Assembly: GCA_029567705.1 (NCBI GenBank)
Contig: JAKPXC010000009.1
Location: 1-37,122, forward strand
Direction of reading: 5' to 3'
Length of the DNA stretch: 37,122 bases
From: Candidatus Cloacimonadota bacterium
GTDB lineage: Bacteria; Cloacimonadota; Cloacimonadia; Cloacimonadales; Cloacimonadaceae
Both the position numbers and the translations under genes were made by a program. Under the pieces are notes generated by a model that worked only from the letters and a program-made list of their open reading frames with translations, did no database searches and was not told the DNA's origin. Shown in pieces: positions 30,922 through 37,122 of this stretch (positions within the stretch are counted from its first letter, which is position 1; every line of letters starts with the position of its first letter).

Positions 30922-32775
30922 ATGTCACTCAAACGTATCGATCTCCTGATCTGCTGTGGATCCGGTTGTGTATCAGCCGGAGCTTTGAAGATTAAGGAGA
31001 GGTTCTTCCAAGTTCTCTCTGAGAAAGGGCTAAGCCACGAAATCAATATCATCGAAACCGGTTGCATGGGCCCTTGTGATTATGGCCCTGTGATGGTGAT
31101 CTATCCAGAAGGAATCTTCTACAAGAAGGTTACTCCGGAAGATGTCGATGAGATTGTCTCCGAGCACTTCGAGAAAGGACGCCCCGTCAAGAGACTTATG
31201 CTGCAGGATGAAGAAACTACCATTGCTGCACACAAAGACGTACCTTTCTACCAGAAGCAAGTGAAAGTTGCTCTGGAGAACTGCGGCTACATCGATCCCG
31301 AAAGTCTGGATGAGTACATCGCTACCGGTGGTTATGAGGCACTGGGAAGAGTTCTCACCGAAATGCAACCCCTGGATGTGATCGAAATCATCAAAGCCTC
31401 CGGCCTGCGCGGTCGTGGCGGTGGTGGGTTCCCCACTCACATCAAGTGGAAAATGGTGCACGATGCCAAGGCAGACCAGAAATATTACATCTGCAATGGT
31501 GACGAAGGAGATCCCGGAGCCTTTATGGACAGGTCTCTTTTGGAAGGCGATCCTCACAGAATCCTGGAAGGGATGATGATAGGTGCCTATGCCATGGGCG
31601 CTTCCAGAGGTTTCCTCTATATCCGTGCCGAGTATCCCCTGGCCATTGCCCGTATCAAGAATGCCATCAAACAGGCCAAAGAATACGGTCTTATGGGTGA
31701 GAATATCTTTGGCACCAGCTTCTGCTTCGATGCCGAAGTTCGCACCGGAGCCGGTGCTTTCGTTTGTGGTGAAGAGATGGCTCTGATCCACTCCATCGAA
31801 GGTAACCGCGGTAATCCCACCCCGAAACCTCCCTATCCTGCCGTGAGCGGTTTGTGGGGCAAGCCCACAGTCGTGAACAATGTCGAAACCCTCGGCAATA
31901 TACCCACCATTGTCCGTAAAGGGGCAGAATGGTTCTCTTCCATGGGAACTGCCACCTCCAAAGGCACCAAGGTCTTTGCCCTCACCGGTGATATCAAAAA
32001 CACCGGTCTGGTCGAAGTACCAATGGGTATCACCCTTCGCGATCTGATCTTCGACGTGGGTGGCGGTATGGTGGAAGGACGCAAGTTCAAAGCCGTGCAG
32101 TTGGGTGGACCCTCCGGAGGTTGCCTCACCACAGAACATCTCGATGTGCCCGTCGATTATGAGACCCTTAAAGAAAAGGGTGCCATGATGGGTTCCGGTG
32201 GTGTGATCGTGATGAACGACCAAAAGTGCATGGTCAATGTGGCCAAGTTCTTCATGGATTTCTGCGTGGAAGAATCCTGTGGGAAGTGCTCTCCCTGCCG
32301 GATTGGTCTCAAGCAAATGTACGAGATCCTGGTTCGTATCACCGATGGTAACGGCCGCGAAGGCGATATTGAGGAACTGATCAGACTCGGTGAATCAATC
32401 GGCAAGCTCTCGCTCTGTGGTCTGGGACAGACTGCTCCAAATCCTGTTCTCAGCACCATCCGTTACTTCCGCAATGAATACGAAGCCCACATTCGCGATA
32501 AAGCCTGCGCCACCAAAGTCTGTCTGCCTTTGATGCACTTTAGTATCGACAAGAACAAATGCATCGGCTGCTCACTCTGTGCCCGCAAATGTCCCGTGAA
32601 CTGCATAACCGGTTCCCGCGAAGAAAAATATACCATCCACCAGTTGGATTGCATTAAGTGTGGCAATTGCCAGGAAGTATGCCCCGTGAAAGCCGTTGAA
32701 CGTATCCCCGGCATGCATCCTGAAGTAATCGCCCATAAAGAAGCAGAAAAGAAACGTCTCGAAGCCGAAGATTAA
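30922..32775 (+). CDS. HydB/HndC-like diaphorase subunit (FMN, NAD(H), Fe-S), full length
   Basis: A 617-aa flavin subunit of NAD-linked, often electron-bifurcating, [FeFe]-hydrogenases. In order: an N-terminal thioredoxin-like [2Fe-2S] domain with ligands in CCGSGC (Cys11/12, Cys16) and TGCMGPC (Cys48, Cys52); the NuoF core with glycine-rich GRGGGGFPTHIKWK and NGDEGDPGAFMDR (FMN/NAD site); the [4Fe-4S] motif ESCGKCSPCRIG with distant Cys in LSLCGLGQ; and a C-terminal 2x[4Fe-4S] ferredoxin domain (CIGCSLCARKC, CIKCGNCQEVC). All ligands look intact, unlike the second NuoF. It would exchange electrons between NAD(H), possibly ferredoxin, and HydA. It is linked to its neighbours by gaps of 9 to 11 bp. 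Confidence 0.95.
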   Translation: MSLKRIDLLICCGSGCVSAGALKIKERFFQVLSEKGLSHEINIIETGCMGPCDYGPVMVIYPEGIFYKKVTPEDVDEIVSEHFEKGRPVKRLMLQDEETTIAAHKDVPFYQKQVKVALENCGYIDPESLDEYIATGGYEALGRVLTEMQPLDVIEIIKASGLRGRGGGGFPTHIKWKMVHDAKADQKYYICNGDEGDPGAFMDRSLLEGDPHRILEGMMIGAYAMGASRGFLYIRAEYPLAIARIKNAIKQAKEYGLMGENIFGTSFCFDAEVRTGAGAFVCGEEMALIHSIEGNRGNPTPKPPYPAVSGLWGKPTVVNNVETLGNIPTIVRKGAEWFSSMGTATSKGTKVFALTGDIKNTGLVEVPMGITLRDLIFDVGGGMVEGRKFKAVQLGGPSGGCLTTEHLDVPVDYETLKEKGAMMGSGGVIVMNDQKCMVNVAKFFMDFCVEESCGKCSPCRIGLKQMYEILVRITDGNGREGDIEELIRLGESIGKLSLCGLGQTAPNPVLSTIRYFRNEYEAHIRDKACATKVCLPLMHFSIDKNKCIGCSLCARKCPVNCITGSREEKYTIHQLDCIKCGNCQEVCPVKAVERIPGMHPEVIAHKEAEKKRLEAED

Positions 32776-32784
32776 GGAGTACTT

Positions 32785-33240
32785 ATGTACAAAGAAATCT
32801 GCAGTAAATACGCTCCAAGCAAAGACAACCTGATCTACATTCTGCACGAGATTCAGGATACTCACCCGCAGCACTACATCTCTGAAGATGCCGTGCAGGC
32901 CGTGGCGGAGTACCTTAATATAACCGCGAACCACATCTATGGCGTGCTGACTTTTTACTCCATGTACAGCACGAAACCCCGTGGTCGCAACATCATCCGC
33001 CTCTGCGAATCACCACCCTGTTATATCAAAGGCAGCGACAACATCCTCCGCAAGCTCAAAATAGAGCTGGGCGTGGAAGTCGGCGGTACTAGCAAGGATG
33101 GAGATTTTACCCTCGAGCTCTGTGCTTGCCTGGGTGTATGCGGAAACGCCCCTGTGATGATGATCAACGACGATGTCTATGGTGATCTCACAGAAGAGAA
33201 GGTTGAGGAAATCCTTGAGAAAATCAGGAGGAAGAGATAA
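32785..33240 (+). CDS. NuoE-like [2Fe-2S] subunit 2
   Basis: A 151-aa second NuoE homologue. Ligands are CESPPC (Cys74, Cys79) and CLGVC (Cys115, Cys119), so its cluster should be intact; CESPPC resembles complex-I-type NuoE more than the CTGTAC of the first copy. The family core HIYGVLTFYSMYSTKPRGRN is clear. AAGGAG precedes the ATG, and the stop overlaps the start of the second NuoF by one base. This tight coupling indicates that it pairs with NuoF 2 rather than NuoF 1. Confidence 0.94.
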   Translation: MYKEICSKYAPSKDNLIYILHEIQDTHPQHYISEDAVQAVAEYLNITANHIYGVLTFYSMYSTKPRGRNIIRLCESPPCYIKGSDNILRKLKIELGVEVGGTSKDGDFTLELCACLGVCGNAPVMMINDDVYGDLTEEKVEEILEKIRRKR

Positions 33241-34802
33241 TGAAGTTCTATCGTAATCACGTCCTCATCGGTATCAGCGAAATGGCTATCCAAGCCGGAG
33301 TGGAAGACTTTGTCAAAGCCTTCCGCAATGAGCTGGCCAAAGCTGATCTCACGGAAGAGATCAACGTTCTGGAAACCGGTCCCTTGGGCTTCTTCGGTAA
33401 AGGCATCTGCCTTACCGTCTATCCTGAAAACATCAATTACACTGATGTCAAACTTGAAGATGTTCAGGAGCTGGTTAGCGAGCATTTCCTCAAAGGCAGA
33501 CCGGTTACCCGTCTTACCCTGGAATCCGGCTTAAAGTTCAGCCCCAAGTTCAACTATGAAAGCCGCATTGTTCTGCGCAATTCCGGTATTATCGATCCCG
33601 AAAGCATTGATGAATACATCGGTGCCGGTGGATACGAAGCCTGGGAAAAAGCCCTCACCCAGATGCAACCCACAGACATCGTGAACGAGATGAAAGCCTC
33701 GGGATTGCGTGGCCGTGGCGGTGCAGGATTTCCCACCGGTTTGAAGTGGAGCTTCACAGCTCCTCTCCAGGCAGAGCAGAAGTATGTGGTCGTTAATGCC
33801 GACGAAGGCGAGCCCGGCACATTCAAAGACCGTTTGATCATGGAAGGTGACCCGCATCAGCTCTTGGAAGGCATCATGATCTGTGCCCGAGCCATCGGAG
33901 CCACCAAAGCCTGGATCTACATACGCGGTGAATACAAGCTCTGTATCGAACGCTTGCGCCATGCCATCAAGCAAGCCACAGAATATGGCATCCTGGGCAA
34001 GAACATCTTCGAAAGCGGCTTTGATCTCGAGATAGACCTCAAGATCGGTGCCGGAGCTTATGTCTGCGGTGAAGAAACTGCTCTCATCGAATCCCTCGAA
34101 GGCAACCGCGGTAATCCCCGCTGGAAACCACCCTTCCCGGGAGTTAAAGGCCTCTGGCAATGCCCCACAGTCGTGAACAACGTTGAAACCCTGGCCAACG
34201 TTCCCTGGATCATCAAAAATGGCGCTGAAGCTTACAAACAGCATGGCACCCCTGAATGTTCTGGAACCAAGGTTTACACCATTCTGGGTGACGTTGCTCA
34301 CCCCGGTCTCTGCGAAATTGATATGGGCACCACTTTGCGTACCATTATCAACGAATACGCCGGTGGCATGAAGAAAGGCTTCAAGTTCAAAGCTGCGCTG
34401 GTTGGTGGAGCTGCAGGTATGATCCTTCCCGATCGTCTTCTAGATGTGAAGATGGATTTTGCCAGCCTCAATCAATATGCTGCCGTACTTGGCAGCGGAG
34501 CCATCCTGGTGATGAACGAGCATCAGAGCATAGTCGATATGCTCTGGAGCATCCTGCGTTTCTTCCGTCATGAATCCTGCGGCAAATGCGCCCCCTGCCG
34601 AAACGGTTCCCAACAGCTTTACAAGCTGATCACCAAGATCAAAAGCGGTAAAGGAAGCTGGGAAGACGTTGAACTGATGCAAAGCATTGCAGAAACTATG
34701 CTGAACACCTCGTTCTGCGCCCTCGGACAATCCCCGATTATGGCCATCCGCAGCGCAATCGAGAATTTCAAAGATGAATTCATCGAAATTACGAATAAAT
34801 AA
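33240..34802 (+). CDS. NuoF-like diaphorase subunit 2, reduced: cysteine-less N-domain, no C-terminal ferredoxin
   Basis: A 520-aa NuoF homologue. The FMN/NADH core is intact: GRGGAGFPTGLKWSF, VNADEGEPGTFKDR, and the [4Fe-4S] ligands ESCGKCAPCRNG plus FCALGQ. The N-terminal thioredoxin-like domain is kept in shape but has lost its ligands: where NuoF 1 has Cys11/16 and TGCMGPC, this has HVLIGISEMAIQ and TGPLGFF. The protein ends after the NuoF core (DEFIEITNK) and lacks the 2x[4Fe-4S] domain of NuoF 1, about 97 residues. It therefore looks like a simple NADH or NAD+ port with NuoE 2, without the extra clusters linked to bifurcation. It probably arose from the same ancestor as NuoF 1, or was recruited from a complex-I-like or formate dehydrogenase source. 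Confidence 0.93.
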   Translation: MKFYRNHVLIGISEMAIQAGVEDFVKAFRNELAKADLTEEINVLETGPLGFFGKGICLTVYPENINYTDVKLEDVQELVSEHFLKGRPVTRLTLESGLKFSPKFNYESRIVLRNSGIIDPESIDEYIGAGGYEAWEKALTQMQPTDIVNEMKASGLRGRGGAGFPTGLKWSFTAPLQAEQKYVVVNADEGEPGTFKDRLIMEGDPHQLLEGIMICARAIGATKAWIYIRGEYKLCIERLRHAIKQATEYGILGKNIFESGFDLEIDLKIGAGAYVCGEETALIESLEGNRGNPRWKPPFPGVKGLWQCPTVVNNVETLANVPWIIKNGAEAYKQHGTPECSGTKVYTILGDVAHPGLCEIDMGTTLRTIINEYAGGMKKGFKFKAALVGGAAGMILPDRLLDVKMDFASLNQYAAVLGSGAILVMNEHQSIVDMLWSILRFFRHESCGKCAPCRNGSQQLYKLITKIKSGKGSWEDVELMQSIAETMLNTSFCALGQSPIMAIRSAIENFKDEFIEITNK

Positions 34803-34824
34803 AGATACAAAGAGGATTTGAACT

Positions 34825-36609
34825 ATGGCTAAAACAGTCAATGTTTGGATTGATGGACACCATCTGGAAGTTCCCGAGACGATGACCATCATCGAAGCCG
34901 CTGATCAGTATGGGATCAACATCCCACGTTTGTGCTACCATCCGGACCTCCCGCCCACAGCCAATTGCGGTGTCTGCGTGGTTGAACTGGCCGGCAGTCC
35001 CACTCCCAAACGTGCCTGCTGCACACCTGTGGCAGAAGGCATGAAGATCATCACCAATTCCAAGAAACTGCGTGCCTATCGCAAGACCTTGGTGGAGATG
35101 ATTCTTTCCAACCATGAAGTTGTGTGCCCCACCTGTGCCGCAAACAACAAATGCGAGTTGCAGAGCCTGGCAAACAACCTGGGTGTGGATCCCGAAGCCC
35201 TTCCCAATATTCTTGAGAAGAAACCTGTTGATCTCTCCAGCCCTTCCATCATCCGCGACGTCAACAAATGCATAGCCTGCGGACGCTGCGTGACCGTCTG
35301 TAATGAAGTACAGACCGTCTATGCTCTTACCTTCAGCGATCGTGGTATCGATGCCCACATCGACACCGCCTTCTCAAACGGCATGGCTTCCAGCCCCTGC
35401 GTCAATTGCGGTCAATGCACCGTCTATTGCCCCACCGGTGCCCTGCGTGAAAGAAGCGAGATCGACGAAGTCTGGGAAGCAATTCTGGATCCCGAAAAGC
35501 ACGTTGTGGTGCAGGAAGCTCCTGCCATCCGTGTGTCCCTGGCTGAAGAATTTGGCATGGAACTGGGAACAGTAACTGCCAAGAAGATGTATGCCGCTCT
35601 TCGTAAGATCGGTTTTGACGCCATTATGGATACCAATTTCACCGCTGACCTCACAATCATGGAAGAAGGCACGGAAGTGGTGAATAAACTCAAAGCCGGA
35701 GAAAAACGTCCCACCATCACATCCTGCTCACCCGGTTGGATCAAATTCATGGAAACCTATTATCCCGATCTGGCAGATTGCGTCTCGACCGCCAAATCCC
35801 CTATGAGTATGTTTGGCGTGCTCTCCAAGACCTATTATGCCCAAGAACAGGGAATAGATCCTGCCAAGATAGTCTCCGTTGCAGTGATGCCTTGCACCGC
35901 CAAGAAGTTCGAAGCCCGCCGTCCTGAATTGCGCGACAGCGGTTATCAGGATACTGATTATGTGCTCACCACCCGTGAGTTTATCCGTATGATCAAGGAA
36001 GCTGGTATCGATTTCAAGTCCATCAAAGAAGAGGATGCCGATGAAGGCATGAGCTTCTACACTGGTGCAGGTACCATCTTTGGTGCCACCGGTGGTGTGA
36101 TGGAAGCTGCCATCCGCTCCGCTTACACCCTGGTAACAGGCGAAGAGCTGGAAGCCATCGACGTCACAGCCGTTCGTGGCCTGAAAGGAACCAAGGAAGC
36201 TACTATACCGATCCCCGGTTTTGGCGATCTGAAAGTAGCCGTGGCCCACGGTCTTTCCAATGCCCGTGTGCTGATGGATGCTATCCGTGAAGGTTTGAAC
36301 ACCACAGGCGAATCCCCCTGGCACTTCATCGAAGTGATGGCTTGCCCCGGTGGTTGCGTTGGTGGCGGTGGACAGCCTTATGGCAATAACATGGCAATGC
36401 GTGCCCGTCGTGGCGAAGGTCTCTATGAAGAAGACCGCAAGCTCACCTATCGCAAGAGCCATCATAACCCGGAAGTCAAGCGTATTTACGAACGCTTCCT
36501 GGGCGAGCCCAACAGCCCTCTGGCTCACAAACTGCTCCATACCCACTACTTTGAACGCTCGGTGAATACCGGTAAAGTGGTCAAAGAAGCTACCCACAAA
36601 CATCACTAA
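34825..36609 (+). CDS. hydA: Catalytic [FeFe]-hydrogenase subunit (HydA/HndD type)
   Basis: A 594-aa catalytic subunit making or oxidising H2. In order: NuoG-like [2Fe-2S] domain (Cys37, Cys48, Cys51, Cys65/66 in CYHPDL, NCGVC, ACC); His-ligated [4Fe-4S] in NHEVVCPTCAANNKC; two ferredoxin clusters (CIACGRCVTVC, CVNCGQCTVYC); H-cluster domain with motifs TSCSPGW, MPCTAKKFEA and ACPGGCVGGGGQP; and a C-terminal small-subunit-like tail (KSHHNPEVKRIYERFLG, HTHYFER). The first motif has Ser where TSCCPxW has its second Cys, normally a cluster ligand; see findings. The enzyme is expected in the cytoplasm, with no signal peptide, bound to the diaphorase subunits. It is the last gene of the operon and is followed by a strong terminator. 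Confidence 0.97.
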   Translation: MAKTVNVWIDGHHLEVPETMTIIEAADQYGINIPRLCYHPDLPPTANCGVCVVELAGSPTPKRACCTPVAEGMKIITNSKKLRAYRKTLVEMILSNHEVVCPTCAANNKCELQSLANNLGVDPEALPNILEKKPVDLSSPSIIRDVNKCIACGRCVTVCNEVQTVYALTFSDRGIDAHIDTAFSNGMASSPCVNCGQCTVYCPTGALRERSEIDEVWEAILDPEKHVVVQEAPAIRVSLAEEFGMELGTVTAKKMYAALRKIGFDAIMDTNFTADLTIMEEGTEVVNKLKAGEKRPTITSCSPGWIKFMETYYPDLADCVSTAKSPMSMFGVLSKTYYAQEQGIDPAKIVSVAVMPCTAKKFEARRPELRDSGYQDTDYVLTTREFIRMIKEAGIDFKSIKEEDADEGMSFYTGAGTIFGATGGVMEAAIRSAYTLVTGEELEAIDVTAVRGLKGTKEATIPIPGFGDLKVAVAHGLSNARVLMDAIREGLNTTGESPWHFIEVMACPGGCVGGGGQPYGNNMAMRARRGEGLYEEDRKLTYRKSHHNPEVKRIYERFLGEPNSPLAHKLLHTHYFERSVNTGKVVKEATHKHH

Positions 36610-36633
36610 TACTGGTTTTACCAGTTGAAATCA

Positions 36634-36668
36634 GCCGGAAGGAATTGCTCCTTCCGGCTTTTACTTTG
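36634..36668 (+). terminator. Intrinsic terminator of the hydrogenase operon
   Basis: GCCGGAAGGA (36634-36643) and TCCTTCCGGC (36649-36658) form a perfect 10-bp stem with loop ATTGC, followed by TTTTACTTT. It lies 25 bp after the hydA stop. A small hairpin CTGGTTTTACCAG lies just before it. Confidence 0.92.
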
Positions 36669-36798
36669 GTGACAAGTAACCAGAAACGAGTGACGAGAGC
36701 CGCTTCGTTCTTGGGCTGCCAAACTCCGATTTGGCAGAAACCTCTCCCGGTTAATGGATAAAGCTTTAGTATTAACAGAGCTGCGTGAGCACGTAGGG

Positions 36799-36877
36799 CT
36801 GTCGACCTCCCGGTCGACAGAGGCAGCGGAGCTGCCTGCAACAGAGACCTCCGGCCTCTTTGGAGACGAGACGTCTC
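36799..36877. repeat. Four-hairpin repeat element, copy 2
   Basis: Hairpins in order: CTGTCGACC/GGTCGACAG (36799-36820), AGGCAGC-GGA-GCTGCCT (36821-36837), AGAGACC-TCC-GGCCTCT (36843-36859, one mismatch) and GAGACG-AGA-CGTCTC (36863-36877). Same order as at 2006-2090. Short ORFs crossing it are rejected. The rest of the gap 36670-36972 shows nothing else. Confidence 0.9.
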
Positions 36878-36972
36878 TAACCCAATGCCGCCATGAACTC
36901 CAACCGATAGACCTCCACTTCGCAGGATTGTTAATACCAGATTAATGGCTATCGGAGCAATAGGCACAGTTG

Positions 36973-37122
36973 CTACCTGGGCGGATGGGTTTCCACCAGC
37001 TTGGATAGGTCATAACCCTGTGAGACCAGCCTTGTTTTTAGCTGTTCAAAGAGTTCAGGAGAGATCAGAGGGCTGCGGCTCAGGATCCAGACATATTTCA
37101 GGCCGGGTTCACCCACCACGGC
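36973..37122 (-). CDS. Lipocalin (Blc-like), C-terminal fragment cut by window edge
   Basis: The ORF track misses this because it runs off the right edge. Reading the minus strand from 37122 gives 49 codons ending at TAG (36975-36973): it begins AVVGEPGLKYVWILSRSPLI and ends SKLVETHPPR. VGEPxxKYxWILSRxP and the final QGYDLSKLVET are the C-terminal signature of bacterial lipocalins of the Blc type, outer-membrane lipoproteins that bind lipids. The N-terminal lipoprotein signal and GxW motif would lie outside the window. The match is short but specific. Confidence 0.75.
   Translation of the reverse strand, partial: AVVGEPGLKYVWILSRSPLISPELFEQLKTRLVSQGYDLSKLVETHPPR

Noticed and set aside
31030-32316. 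428-aa minus-strand ORF, and similar antisense ORFs at 33531-34301 and 35728-36606
   Set aside because: Shadows of the NuoF and HydA genes, rich in His and Asp/Gly from antisense reading.
36754-36945. 63-aa plus-strand ORF
   Set aside because: It covers the second four-hairpin repeat copy and shows no family.

Overview
The window looks like a chromosomal segment of an anaerobic, fermentative, Gram-negative-type bacterium, most likely a Candidatus Cloacimonadota (Cloacimonas-like) lineage. The pointers are secreted proteins with a C-terminal NYPNPFNP / FlgD-Ig-like sorting domain, a Na+-pumping decarboxylase beta subunit, a NAD-linked [FeFe]-hydrogenase operon, and many dispersed hairpin repeats. 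This placement is inference; no marker gene (rRNA, ribosomal protein) lies in the window.

Layout. (1) Positions 1-1262 hold a type I-E-like CRISPR array, cut by the left edge. It has 21 repeats and ends in a decayed repeat, so the leader (and perhaps cas genes) should lie to the left. (2) A small cysteine-rich HNH-like protein follows, flanked by an 11-bp inverted repeat. (3) About 950 bp of non-coding DNA is packed with repeat hairpins. (4) A tight plus-strand run (2567-9094) encodes a Na+-decarboxylase beta subunit, cytidine deaminase, a PflA-like radical SAM protein, N-acetylmuramoyl-L-alanine amidase, a PDZ/DUF512 radical SAM protein, a PhnD-like lipoprotein and a PhnC-like ATPase, with no permease gene. 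(5) A putative outer-membrane protein lies on the minus strand, followed by a gene-poor gap. (6) A four-module sulfur protein (CoA-disulfide reductase, rhodanese, TusA, DsrE) is followed by a soluble TPR-histidine kinase. (7) A second repeat-rich gap follows. (8) The minus strand then carries two large secreted proteins around a heterodimeric ABC exporter pair. (9) A twelve-gene plus-strand operon (26213-36609) encodes a [FeFe]-hydrogenase system and ends in a strong terminator. (10) One more copy of a four-hairpin repeat follows, then the C-terminal end of a lipocalin gene at the right edge.

How the hydrogenase operon fits together. The distal half encodes the catalytic HydA, a HydB/HndC-like diaphorase with its NuoE partner, and a second NuoE-NuoF pair. 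The proximal half encodes two DRTGG-like proteins, a stand-alone ATPase of the anti-sigma type, a second [FeFe]-hydrogenase-like protein lacking the proton-relay cysteine (sensor-like), and a PHP phosphoesterase. Two of the three thioredoxin-like [2Fe-2S] domains have lost all visible cluster cysteines: the HndB-like protein contains no cysteine at all, and the N-terminus of the second NuoF has non-Cys residues at each equivalent site. The second NuoF also lacks the C-terminal ferredoxin domain. This suggests a hydrogenase with one full, possibly bifurcating, diaphorase and one simplified diaphorase, plus an H2/redox-sensing module. It is the most interesting system in the window.

Regulatory signals seen include a near-perfect sigma70-type promoter (TTGACA-16-TATAAT) before the 936-aa secreted protein, several intrinsic terminators, a 66-bp near-perfect palindrome and an operator-like inverted repeat at the head of the hydrogenase operon. 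No tRNA, rRNA, insertion sequence or prophage gene was recognised.
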